Source: Trichodelitschia bisporula
Lineage: Eukaryota > Ascomycota > Dothideomycetes > Phaeotrichales > Phaeotrichaceae
Assembly (NCBI GenBank): GCA_010356995.1
Contig: ML996710.1
Location: 92,455-156,454 of the forward strand
Direction of reading: 5' to 3'
DNA length: 64,000 nucleotides
The translations under genes and the position numbers were made by a program. Positions 32,901 through 44,104 of the stretch are shown piece by piece. The notes under the pieces are model-generated. The model did not search any database. It worked only from the letters and a program-made list of their open reading frames with translations, and was not told the origin of the DNA. Within the stretch, counting starts at the first letter, position 1; each line of letters opens with the position of its first letter.

Positions 32901-33167
32901 TGTCTGGGGGTTCTCTTCGTGGAAACTAGTAGTGGCTGCTGCTCGAGCCAAAATCAATGTATCAATTGATCTCTGACTGACTAGCTCGACCTCTGAATGA
33001 GGTCGGGAATGAGTGACTATATACACAACGTCTGACTTCCAGTATCTTCCATCGATCTGACCAATTTGTCAGGAAGAATACTCCAGATACTCAATTTGTC
33101 ATCATAGAATATTTTAGATCTTCATCCCGCAGTGGCTGGGTGCATACCGTCATTGCTCAGTCTGACA
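32901..33167 (-). repeat. 3' LTR of element E
   Basis: 267 bp with TGTC...GACA ends, preceded on the minus strand by a G-rich polypurine tract (33168-33177). Related LTRs: 37769-38035 (same element) and 17729-17995 (element G). Confidence 0.9.
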
Positions 33168-34407
33168 CACCCCCCCAGCCAGGCACTGCTTTCCTGTTTA
33201 AGAGTCGAGGACTCGGTCTGAGATGTCCACAAATCCTAGTTGCTTGACAAAAGTTTGATGCTTTTGCGTCGGTAGAGCCTTCGTAAGGCCATCTGCTGGC
33301 ATGTTGGCTGTCTCAATCCAATGGATTTGAATTCTGCCAGCCTGAACTTCTTGCCGAAGCCAATGGTGGTTTATGTCCACATGTCGTAGCTTTGTGGTAA
33401 ACTGAGGGACATTTGAAGTGAGAAGACGAATCGTTTGCTGATTCTCGCATCCGTTCGAAATCGCATGAAAAAAACCAAACCACATCAACGAAAAGAAGCA
33501 CAAACAACAAAACACCCCCTGGACACCGGAAACCAAGGAAAAAACCACGCCGCCAGAGAAAGACACGCCGCAGCAGACATACGCCGACCACCAAAAGGCG
33601 AGAGAGACGCAGCAAACCGCGAACAGAAAACCACCAGAAGTCGCAAGAGAAGCAGCAAAACCTCCGAAAGCTCCACAAAAGCCAACCGCAAAGCAGCGCC
33701 AGCCCGCAGACAGGAAGATACGATACCGACACGGAACGCGAACGCGAACGCGAGCAATCGAATAACCCGCTAAGAAACATGCAAAAACTTTCAAGTCAGA
33801 AGCGACACACACTCACCAAACTGCACAGCAGCGAGGAACAAGACCGAGCGAGAAATCGTCAAGCCGTACAAAGGCCAAACAAACCGGAACTCCAAGAAAC
33901 AGAAAGCAGCCACAACAGAGACCACGAAAGCCGAACCACACGCAAGAGCTCACACTGCAAAAGAAACCGACTAGCCCCAACCAAGCCCCCACGCCAGCAG
34001 CAAGCACCCAGGCCACGCGATTTCGAACGGATGCGATAATCAGCAAACGATTCGTCTTCTCACTTCAAATGTCCCTCAGTTTACCACAAAGCTACGACAT
34101 GTGGACATAAACCACCATTGGCTTCGGCAAGAAGTTCAGGCTGGCAGAATTCAAATCCATTGGATTGAGACAGCCAACATGCCAGCAGATGGCCTTACGA
34201 AGGCTCTACCGACGCAAAAGCATCAAACTTTTGTCAAGCAACTAGGACTTGTGGACATCTCAGACCAAGTCCTCGACTCTTAAACAGGAAAGCAGTGCCT
34301 GGCTTGGGGGGTGTGTCAGACTGAGCAATGACGGAATACACCCAGCCACTGCGGGATGAAGATCTAAAATCTTCTATGATGACAAATTGAGTATCTGGAG
34401 TATTCTT
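33074..34407. repeat. Inverted repeat, ~391-bp arms, ~550-bp spacer
   Basis: Arm 33074-33464 (minus) and arm 34017-34407 (plus) both contain the end of RNase H, the G-rich tract and the first ~94 bp of the element E LTR. The spacer is the unusual T-poor stretch described separately. This is the fourth Copia-derived palindrome in the window. Confidence 0.88.
33481..34020. other. Extremely T-poor spacer inside a palindrome
   Basis: By direct count the plus strand has 25 T in 540 nt (about 4.6%), against a high A and C content. Because stop codons need A on the complementary strand, nearly all minus-strand frames are open by composition alone; they should not be read as genes. It contains a short GCGAAC tandem (GAACGCGAACGCGAACGCGA, about 33733-33752). 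No homology is recognised. Confidence 0.85.
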
Positions 34408-35960
34408 TCTTTACTGCGTCCATGAAACCATGTGTTGGTGACGCTGCAGTTCTTTCCAGTCCTTCGGAGGCGGAGGGAGGCCATCCTGGTGTAGCCTCAT
34501 CGGTTTCTGGCTGATGCCTGCGCTGAAAGTGGTAGGCAGAGAGCTGGTTGACTTGCTGGAGCTCGGCAAGATATGCCTCCTTTCTCTTTCTGCTTCTTGG
34601 TCCTTCAACAATATTCGAAGCGGATATGCTACTGCCGATGTCTCGCGTTGCCTGCCTTGGTTTCGATGCGGGCATCGGCGTTTCTTCTGGTGAAGGAAGG
34701 TAAGGCTCGTAAGGCTGTCGTTCTTCTCGCTGCGACGTGTCGACGACTATGACGTCTCGGATGTCGTCTGAGCTGTCGGTTTCGCTCTCGGTGTCGGTTT
34801 CGCTTTCGCTTTCTTGTTCCTCATCGAGAGTGACGTCTCGGGTCGAGATGACTCTCTTCTGGCTCGGGATCCAAATGCGAAAGATGTTCGTCGAGTCGTA
34901 TCCTACTAGGTAGCCAATCGCTGCTCTCGGCTCCAGTTTCTCTGTTCGTGGGATTTTCCTGGTCAAAGGATACGCCCTGCATCCATAAATTCGCAGATGC
35001 GCGATGCTCGGTGTCGAGACTGGTATCGCAAGTGCTTCTTGCAGGAATTGTACAGGTGTTCTCCAGTCAAGGCCTCTTGTCGGCGTCCTGTTGAGAAGAT
35101 ACCCTGCGGTCTTGTAGGCTTCTGGCCACAGGTCTGCCGGCAGTCGTGATGCGATTTGCAAGGCTCGTGCTTTCGCAATTATCACCCCCCCAGCTCGTTC
35201 AGCACCTCCATTCTGTGCTGGTGTGTAGGGAGCTGATATCTCTGTTATGATACCTTGACGTCTGGTCCACTCTCTGAAATTGTTGCCGATTGATCTCTCG
35301 CTGTCGCTGTGCAGAACCTGTATCTTTCGTCGATACCGTCGTTCGATCATGGTCGCAAACTCCTTGATGGTTGCCGTGATCTGTCCTTTCTTCGGAAAGG
35401 TATACACGAAGTGCATTCGTGTGTTATCGCAGAGGAAGTGCAAAACCCGTTCATCGCCATTGTAGGCTGGTGTCATCTGAATAAGGTCAAGGTGAATCCT
35501 CTCGAATGGCTCGGTTGATCGTGTTCGCTGGCGACGCGAAATGATCTCTTTTGCCTTTGAGACGCTGCATGTCTCGCATTGTGTAGTCGATGGTGCTCTT
35601 CCTTGGACCTCAACGCCTGTCGTGGCCTGGTCCAGGTGTTCGATTGCCTCGGGGCTTGCATGGCCTAGTCGCTGATGCCATGTGTCTGCGGTGGCCTTTG
35701 GCGTAAGTGGCTGTGCTGAACGAGCTGGAAATGCCTCCAATTCTGAGTCCCGTTGCTCGTTGTGCTCCAGTACGTATTGGCCGTAAAGCTGTTTGATTCG
35801 GCAGAATGTCGTGCCGTTCAGGGTAAGGCGGTTCGTTGCGGTATCCCATTGAATGCCCTCAGCATTGAGTCGCCTGAATGAGACAAGATTCAGCGGGAAA
35901 TCGGTGACATAGGCCACATTCGCTAGCTTCAATGTCTGCGGACCTACGGGGTGGTCAACG

Positions 35961-36174
35961 TGTCGGCATACCCAATGTCGGGATACCCGAAAGGCAGGCT
36001 TGGCACGGCGAACACCGAAGTGGCGAAGATGGACGACGCCGAAGTCCGATGAAATTCAGGAACATCCTGGAGGACCCATCACGGACATACACTGTTCATT
36101 CTGTAAACCAGAGAAGGCAACAATCTGGGCAATCAATCTTTTCTCACACAATTCTTTGAGCACTTCCGCCAACA
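35961..36174. mobile_element. Solo LTR, family F3, inside element E
   Basis: 214 bp, TGTCGGC...GCCAACA (reverse of the 15540 copy), flanked by a perfect 5-bp duplication CAACG (35956-35960 and 36175-36179). It lies between the Gag-protease and integrase parts of element E and is therefore younger than E. Confidence 0.93.
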
Positions 36175-37754
36175 CAACGGTGACGTGAACTGTCCCGAAT
36201 CCTTCAATGGGTAAATGCTGCATGCCAGCAGCTAGGAATTGGTGTTACGAAGTGGAAGGTCTGTATTCCACGAATCGAGAGAGAGTTGCAAACGTGGGTG
36301 GTCGCTCCTGAGTCGAGGATGAAGCTGTCATGCAAATGGGAGTCGGCGGTCGCATAGGCTTTCTTAAAGCCGGCCGTTTGCAGGTTGTCCCTTGGAGCCT
36401 TTTCCTTCTCTTGCTTCTGTATTCTCTCGATGATTTCACGAAGCCGTGGGTTCTTCAGCTTCTCGTCAATCTGGCGTTGTACCTCTGGGTTCGGCTGCCA
36501 GTTCTTCTTCTTGTTCCGTACCGTCTCGATGAGATACGGGCATTGCCTGAACCTATGATCTTCGCCGCATACGCATGCCTTCTTCCTGTCGTCTTTCCCA
36601 TGCTCATGCTTGATCGTTTGGGTGAGTTCCTGTCCCTGGAAACTCGCTAGGAAAGCGTTGTGCGACGCTGCCTTGGCCTGGGCCTTGGAAATTCGCTGGT
36701 CATTTCGGAAGTACTCGATGATTTGGAAAATGTCCGGTACAGGCTGTCCTTGGTATTGCAGAAGCTGCAGGCTGTTCTTCCAGAATCCTGAAAACTGCGG
36801 TGCCAGATCAGAGACGGCATCCAAAAAATCATGAAGCGGATTGCCATCTGAAACCTCGGGCGGGTTGAGGTCTCGGCATTTCGTGTAAGCTTCTTCCCAG
36901 CGATTGAGCCAGGTATCGATTGCTTCGCTCCTTGGCCGTTTCTTGAGCTGCTGATAGAGGTTGCTCATCTCAATCTCTCGTGCTCGATCGGACGGTGCGA
37001 CTCGTTGCTTTAGTGCTAAGAGCATGTCGTAAGCGCTGTTGCAGTTGAATGTGTACGTCAGAAAGCCTCTGGAAATCGTTTCTTGAATGAAGACACGGAT
37101 GCCCCCTAGAGCGGCTTTCTTGCGGTCGTATTCCGTCAGATGCCTCTTGTGCTGCAAACGAAGGAACTTCAGCCCTTCCTTCTCGTCTGCATCAAGCTGT
37201 GCGAAGCTGGTCTTCTGAGGATTGACGGTGTTGGGCATCGGAACTTCGGGTTCGCTGAGGACCGGTATCAAGCTCGCTGGCGTTGCCGGGTTCACATAGT
37301 CCCAAATGTCTCCTGAAATTGCTTTGGTCTTGATGACTTCAAGCCAGTCATCCCAGTCGGCATGGCAAGCAAGCACGACCGGCGTCTTTCGGACTTGCTG
37401 AGCCACCATGGTTTCGTTTGTCGTTTGTCGGATGGTCAAATGCGTGACCTTAATAGGCTGTCGAGCCTATGTTCGCTCTTTCTCGGACTGTCGTTCCCGG
37501 TGAGGGAATCCAGAGAAATTCGGGCTGAAGTGGCGGGTGTTGTGGCTTTGCCGCTGTGGCAAAGATCGTCGGAGGTATTGCCGGAAATGGTAAGAATCGC
37601 CGTGATTCTACCTCGGTGGCAAAATTCGTCGTCGTGGCGCAGATCGTCGCGTTTTGCCGTCGTTGCCAGAATCCCTCGGGGATTCTATCGCATTCGCAAA
37701 AGAATCGTGGTGCCAGGAATCGGGTCGTCGTGCTGGGCTTGCTAGCAAAAGCAA

Positions 37755-37768
37755 CCCGGGCTCATAAC
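37755..37768 (-). other. Half-tRNA primer-binding site (element E)
   Basis: On the minus strand, GTTATGAGCCCGGG directly follows the 5' LTR end (…CAGACA). Same initiator-tRNA-Met anticodon complement as at 4919, 10730 and 13726. Confidence 0.75.
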
Positions 37769-38035
37769 TGTCTGAGGGTTCTCTTCGTGGAAACTAGCAG
37801 TGGCTGCTGCTCGAGCCAAAACCAATGGATCAATTGATCTCTGACTGACTAGCTCGACCTCTGAATGAGGTCGGGAATGAGTGACTGTATACACAACGTC
37901 TGACTTCCAATATCTTCCATCGATCTGACCAATTTGTCAGGAAGAATACTCCAGATACTCAATTTGTCATCATAGAAGATTCTAGATCGTCATCCCGCAG
38001 TGGCTGGGTGTATACCGTTATTGCTCAGTCTGACA
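37769..38035 (-). repeat. 5' LTR of element E
   Basis: 267 bp with TGTC...GACA ends, next to the primer site; about 4% different from the 3' LTR at 32901-33167. Confidence 0.9.
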
Positions 38036-39558
38036 CTTTGTTATTCTTTTGAAACGAGTATCTCACAGTCGCTGGTGATGTAGTTTTTGTCCTAATCAAC
38101 GACAGTGTCACTGGCAACCGTGAATACCTTTCAAGTGTAATGGTTCAATTCAAGCAATATTGCGTTGAGGAGCGGAAGAGTCAGTAAAGATAGGATGCAA
38201 GTGCTCCTCTACGCCATCTACGAGGGTAGGCGCTACCAGGAGCTCTGTCAGCTAGCACCGGCTCTAAGTAGAATTCCTCGCTCATTGACGATGGTATTCG
38301 CCAAGAGCGTCCTTGACACGTGAAGGCTCCAGGCCCTGGAGGGTCCCGTGACGGACTGATGCAACGGGTTCAGCTTCACGCCAGACAGCCCACACCCTTC
38401 TGGCTGCAAGTCACTCACCGGCCTCGAAACTTTGGTATACGTGCTGTGTACCGCTTCCCCGTCCACTGACTGCATCCCGAGTCGCATGAATGCCGTGAAA
38501 CGGGCTCCTTGCTCATCCGCCCGCATCGCTCCGAAAACGAAGAGGTAAGTGCACCGCTGTCAAGCTCGCAAACGCCTAACTTGTGTCAGGAATATCGAGC
38601 GGCCGAGGAGTTGAATACGTGAAGATGCGATCCTTCATCCTCCTCATCAACCCACTAATGGCCCGACATTGCCCGCGCGGTCTCTGTCACTGCCCGTGGG
38701 GTTTCTCTCACGGCCTCTATGCGGCGGATCCAAATGACGGATCCTTGTGAGAGAACGATATCCTTTTGCGAGGACTGTTTCCAGCCTCCGTTCATTTGTG
38801 GGATTCTTTTTGCTGAGAGGATAGGGGCATCGAGAGGCATGCAAGGGAGGACTTCACAAGTGAGTCATCGCACTGGGTGTGGAAACCTATACTGACATTA
38901 GCTTTAGGGTGTGTTCGATTTCCACCAGACAAAAATTCACATCCTTCATCTGCCTTTCGTCACTGCACCGGGCCAATGCTTCGCCTCCATGTTTGATGTC
39001 TCGTCCTTGATGCTCTTGCCTCAAAGCACTCCAGTTACTTCCACCCGCCACCTCATCATCGCTTCAATACAGGTACGCACTGGAACAATAGCGGCGCTCG
39101 GGGCGGTGGAAGCCGGCTAGCCTCCATGCTTCTTCGATGGAAGATTGGGGTTAGCTTGCGGCAGCCATACATATCGGTGCCGGTACAAAGCCGAAGAGCA
39201 TTGAGGTCTATCTAGCGGCCATCCCCCGCCCGCGGCGCTGAGGGCATCGCAACCCGGTGCGCGGTCCCACATGTGCTGTGGCACTTGCTGAATATCTTGC
39301 GCAGTTCCCTATGCCGCGCGCCCATGCTCCGGAGCATATTGCCCATGCGGCCTCTTGCAGCCGAAAAGCGAGCGGATATCTTGATTCCCCACGATCTTGA
39401 CACGAGCTTGCGCGTGCGGCGCGGACCCGCCTTTTTTGCTTCCTACAGTGAACACGCTCAGTGCCCCGGCGAGAGCGAAAGCCATCCGATGCACGTTCCT
39501 CGCTTCCGTCCGCGTATAACAATTTTGAGGATCAATCCATATGCAACTAGCGATCTCG
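38036..39558. other. No gene recognised; possible minus-strand exon near 38.3-38.5 kb
   Basis: The minus strand at 38526-38248 stays open for 92 codons (MRADEQGARFTAFMRLGMQS...) but no family is recognised and splice signals are unclear. The rest of the stretch shows nothing. Confidence 0.3.
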
Positions 39559-40668
39559 GCGCTCTGTCCCACGCGCGCTCGTTTCAGTGGAGAAGGCCAT
39601 CCGCCACGGTCGTATACTGCGAAAATTCCTCATGCCTGACGTCTTCAGGCGGGATGACCCGCGCAGGCGGCATGCAAGTCATACCGGGACGACGGGCGTT
39701 TTCGAGGCGGAGGCCAGCAGACACGACATATACTTGCGGCGGCAAATGACCGCAATAGACTAAACACTTCAAGAATTAAACCAAATTGAATATTTTGGAC
39801 CTTAGATACCTAAGCTAAACACTTAGCGTTTCTTTCATTAAAACGCGGGTATCACTCTACATACACCCTCAAAACCTTGCATACTGTCACGGTATGACAC
39901 CCGGTTCTGCAGCTCCATGGGCTCGCACCATCACCGGGTTTATGTGGGGCTTGGCGTTGTGCCAAGCCGCCACACTCACATTCACACACCAGGCCTACTT
40001 ACCCGCAGTCCCTGACATCTTTGCTCCGTAGCTTTACAATCTACGTCTTACCCACATCTTGATCGTGCATGCGTGATTGTTGACGGTGATACATACATGC
40101 CTTCCATACACACCCCCCCCTAGTTACCCTATTAAAATCCGAAGTTAAATATAACGTTGTTAACTGTACTATAAGACAGGAATACAATAAGAGGAAATTG
40201 TCATGGGATACCATCTCTGCCATGTGAGATCGCCACATGCCCTGTGCTGGTCACGTGACTCGGTAAGCTTGATGCCTAATCCCTGCAATTCCAGCCCGGC
40301 TGGACTTGCAGGGGTTATAACTTGGCGCTGGCTGTGCGCTAGCACCCCCAGCTCCCCCACACTCCACATTTACACGCGAAACCCTTACATAGTTCTTCAA
40401 GCTTTCAATGAATGTTATTCCACAACCAATGCTGTGCAACCAGTGATTTGTGCGCCCCTGACACCTACGCTCTGTCCGCACGCGCACCCGCTTCGAGTGG
40501 AGGAGGCCATCGGCCATGCTTATATACTGCGGGAACTCTTCATCGATAACGTCGTCATAGAACCTGGCCGGAGCGGGCGGTATGCAGGCTTCGCCGCGGC
40601 GGGCGTTCTCGGAGGCGCGCTCGTCGGTAGAGGCCAGCTCGCGCGACTTATAGTTGCGGGTTACACAC
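39559..40668. repeat. Diverged direct repeat pair of ~190 bp
   Basis: Segments 39559-39748 and 40468-40668 align along their length at an estimated three quarters identity (both start GCTCTGTCC and share GGAGGCCAGC and a TATACTGCG patch). The second begins just after an F4 LTR remnant. They could be internal remains of the same lost element; no coding frame is shared. Confidence 0.65.
40199..40463. mobile_element. LTR remnant, family F4
   Basis: About 265 bp, TGTCATGGG...CCCCTGACA, matching the reverse complement of the solo LTR at 46367-46613. The flanking 5-mers (GAAAT and CCTAC) do not match, so it is older or recombined. Confidence 0.75.
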
Positions 40669-42060
40669 TGCTCACTCTCTCCTCAATCTGCTCTTCCACT
40701 CCAAACACTTCACCATCTGTCGGAAGGCTTGATCTAGTAAGTAGGGTGGACTGTAGGTGGGCTAGCCGGACTTCAAGTTGATCTTAGAATTTACAAGGCA
40801 TGTGTTTTTCACCAACATGGCTCTCACAAAGACTTCCCTGTTTCGGCAGCGTCACAACAGGCGATAAGGATCAATGTGTTGCCCAAGGCGGCCACGATCA
40901 AGTGATTGACGCAGTCTCAACCATTCTAATTGTGCTCCAGCAGCCAGTGCAGAAAATTTGGCAGACTGATACCCAGTACCTCCCGCGCCGCCGCTCTTCT
41001 TCCCCGCTCGAGCCCGCGCGCAGCGGCGTGTCGGCTGGCGTCGCTCCCACCCTACAGCGCTCAGGTCTCCCTTCGCCGGCTAGCGAGGCATGGCGGCTGC
41101 AGGTGCCAAAAGACTCTAGATCGAGATTCAAGTCCCATGCGCAAACCATGCCCCTTCGTCAATATACGCGGAATCCCGCCGATCTGGATCGGACGCGCCC
41201 CCGTCGTAATTATCACTTTGCCACTTTATTTGCGGGAAGCACGACTAAAACTACGAGGCACGGCGCGTCCGCCGGCGCAGGATGCCTTCATGAAATTGAT
41301 GACATCTCTTGCTCAGATTTAAGGGAATACACCGGTACCACTCCCGTAGAAAGCCCCTGTGCCTAAGAGGGCGGCTCTAAGTGCCGCGAATGTCTGACAC
41401 AATCAAGCCTTCTGGATCTTCTGTTGGAACCCAGTCATGAGGTCTCACATTCATCCATCACCAGCCTTGTCAACAACAGCCTATACGCGCGCCCACGAGC
41501 ACGTACCCTACTCACCATTGCTCTTATTGAAGTATTCAGCCGGTCATTCCTAGTCCACCATTTTGAAACGCCACAACAGTGAACGCGACATGCAACACTC
41601 CAACTCGCCGCGGCGGAGCCTCATTCAACTGCGGTGCCCCGCCTTGCACGTGATACACTAGACCCCGCAGATGGCTTGTCCGCCTCACTTCAGCCTCGTA
41701 GGTGGCCTATGGACCACACGCACGCGCGCCCGAGTCCAAATCACGATGTCACTGCTTTAACGCACAGCAGGCGTACAGCAGCGCAGGTCTCTATCAATAT
41801 GTTTTAGTAGTGCTTTTCCGTGCCCCGCGGTGCCTCATGATGCGCCAGCAAAATCGTGAAACACGCCTAGCCTGGTTAGGCTCCCGCAAGCCTAATTAAG
41901 CTCCCGCACGGCTCGGGTCGATTGGGCTGAATCCGCCACCTTAACCCCCGCATACGCAGCAACTCCGCTATGCCCCGCTCCACCACTGCCACGTTACAAA
42001 TCGGCCGGCTATGGCTTACGAATGAAAAACAAATGACGTGGTAGCGAGGTGGTAATAGTT
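40669..42060. other. No gene recognised
   Basis: Only short frames without domains or splice signals. A C-rich, tRNA-like or SINE-like unit was looked for near 41.6-41.9 kb and not found. Confidence 0.4.
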
Positions 42061-42064
42061 AGAG

Positions 42065-42660
42065 AGACAGCGATACAATCGTTATGCCTTCGGAAGCTCC
42101 TCCGCACCTTGCTCTTTGACCGACCGGTACAGCGTCGCATACCTGAATCATAGCATCATCACCATAGTAAGTCCAGCCCTATAATGTCGGGAATACCCGT
42201 TCTGATACCCATCGCCGTAGCCACTCGCAAAGCCACGGTGGCAGAAGATGTTCAGAGATGGAGTGTTTAGAAGCGCCTGTTGGAACACTTTGTAACGGGG
42301 AACTGCTGTCCGCTCTTTTCAAGTGTGAGCGACAAGTACTTCAGATTGTGAAAACTATGCGACAACTTACCCAATATATACGACTGGACTGGAGCTTGTT
42401 GATGATGAAATCCATCACATCATTGAAGACAGCTTCGTACTTTGACTCATTCAAGAGCTGAGCAACGAAGTCACTCGCGCGACGTCAGTTTGTCCGGGCG
42501 TCATGACAAGCAACTTACCGGCCAATTTTGCCGTCTATAATGCCCCTCAGAGTTTTCGCCCTCCGGAAGGCAGTCACTCTCTCAATGATGAGACGAGCAG
42601 TCTTCCAGAGCGTGTGCCACTATATATTGAAGCGGCCGAATGGCATGCCGATGAACACGG
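42065..42660 (-). pseudogene. Spliced exon remnants of an unidentified host gene
   Basis: On the minus strand, FIGMPFGRF (about 42.64 kb) and LWKTARLIIERVTAFRRAKT are followed by a GTAAGT donor near 42518, an ACTGAC branch-like site and a CTCAG acceptor near 42458, then LLNESKYEAVFNDVMDFIIN to about 42375. A further segment reads TLYRSVKEQGAEELPKA and a stop near 42.08 kb. A TATATA hexamer lies at 42621 within the first exon and another at about 42374 at the end of the second. The family is not recognised. Order and splice sites suggest one former gene, now broken. Confidence 0.45.
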
Positions 42661-44100
42661 TCGCGGCTGTGCTTGATTAATCTGAATGCAAACGGAGGCA
42701 AAGTGGGGTTGAGTCACGAACCTCTCGGCGTAGGACCTTGGAATTTGGTCCTCCGAGCCTAGGGCTTTTTCTCTGCCTGTTATCGCTTTTACCCGTGGCC
42801 CATGTCAAATACGCTCCCGTTAAAACTTCAGTGCATGCTTCCGAAAGTCGCGGGAAGAAGTATGTAATGAGATGAATGATGAGCTGCCCTGTTGTGGACA
42901 AATGGTGATTGAGAGCTTGAATGATGTTTCCATACTCGTTGCGGATCATAGGGCGTCCGCAGCAACACTTGCATGCAAAGCGGTATATAGAGAAGTATAT
43001 GATGAGGTGTGTTGATGTTGAGGAAGAGGAAGAAGAAGAGGAAGATGTTGGGGATTTGGAAGAACTTTTACCTCCCGCGGTGAAGGGAGAAAGTGCTGGA
43101 GCAGTGAGTCACTTTTCGGGTTACAAAAAGGGCAGTGACGGCCCAAAGCACGTGCTGGTAGGTACCCCGCGCGGCCGCCTGATTCTGACGGTCATCAGCT
43201 TCACTGGGCTGTGGTGGGGGCCAGGCGTTGGCTGCCCCTCGACCGCCATAACAGGCAAGTACGGGAGGCTATCTATCCACTTGCCTCAGCCTAATGGTGT
43301 TGTGTACCTCTTTTGCATTGTGTCCTTGTGAATTTGAGAAGCTGCCGTAACAGGAGTCGTGGATGGAAGACATTTTTCTGCGGCCATGGAGATATATTCC
43401 CCCGAACAATGGGACCAAAAGCTATTGTTCATCAAGACTACAAGAACTGATTCTGTGAATTAAAGAGAGCCGGTGCTCAGTGACGACTGGCGTGAATATA
43501 TACGAGATTCCACGAAAGTGGAATGGGTCATAGGAGTTGAGTGGAATTCTACCGGCAGGCCGAAGGGACTGTACCCCTTATTTTGAAGGCCTTCATAAAA
43601 GCTGCCAGTAGCCACGAAAAGTTCCATTGAACTCTACGCCCTGAAACGTTGTGCGGTGAGCGGTGCACCATATCAGGGTGAAATCATATGGTAGAGTAAG
43701 AATCACAAAATTCTCCTGATTTTCCCCGGCTGTTGCATCATGATATGTATGTTCAATTTGTGTCCGATGCGGTTTCCGAAGGTCCATACAGAGAGCTAGT
43801 TAAGCTAGCGGCTAGATACAAGGTAGTTATGCCAGGCCAAACCCCCCTGAAGGGACGGAGCCCTGCTTTTGGAGGAAACCCCTTTTTGATGACCTGGTAG
43901 CGCTCGGTCGAGCTCCGGGCGCCAGCCATAGGTCTTCAGTCGAGCTTGAGGTTGTTATTTAATAGAAGAGAAACTACCTAACGCTCTTGGCTTCGCAGCC
44001 ACACTTGTTCACTTATCTCCATGTGATCCGTTCCTGTGTAGGTCCAAAGGGGGTGGGTGCCGATCCCCTACGCCTTGACGCATCAGACGTTATAGGCGTA
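42661..44100. other. No supported gene
   Basis: The minus strand around 43.0-43.1 kb is a pyrimidine-rich, leader-like tract (plus-strand GAGGAAGAAG repeats). A 64-codon minus-strand frame at 43787-43593 (MDLRKPHRTQIEHTYHDATA...) looks mildly coding but is not recognised. TATATA occurs near 42983 and 43497. Confidence 0.35.
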
Positions 44101-44104
44101 CCGG

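Larger units (their letters stand above)
32901..38035 (-). mobile_element. Ty1/Copia element E, both LTRs present, broken and rearranged
   Basis: Read leftward: 5' LTR (38035-37769), primer site (37768-37755), Gag-protease (37439-36204; Cys/His knuckle CVCGEDHRFRQC and protease FILDSGATTHVC), a 214-bp F3 solo LTR insertion, GAG-pre-integrase and integrase (35932-34410; WHQRLGHASPEAIEHL, HSDSERSIGNNF), an inverted segment, RNase H C-terminus (33460-33198; ETANMPADGLTKALPTQKH), a G-run polypurine tract, and 3' LTR (33167-32901). Reverse transcriptase is missing. The LTRs differ at about 11 of 267 sites (about 4%), a middle-aged insertion. A short match CTTT flanks both ends. Several breaks. Confidence 0.88.

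Noticed and set aside
33465-34046. Several long minus-strand frames and a Lys/Arg-rich plus-strand frame
   Set aside because: They are open only because the plus strand has almost no T; there is no domain, start context or codon signal.
5260-38035. Strong RIP in the Copia copies
   Set aside because: Copies remain GC-rich and differences between arms and between LTRs are few and of mixed type, so RIP cannot be claimed from inspection.
40203-40781. 192-codon plus-strand frame
   Set aside because: It begins inside the F4 LTR remnant and runs across the diverged direct repeat; no family resemblance.
43850-44100. Possible LTR or SINE at the left side of the LINE remnant
   Set aside because: No TG...CA ends with a target duplication, no A/B boxes and no second copy in the window.
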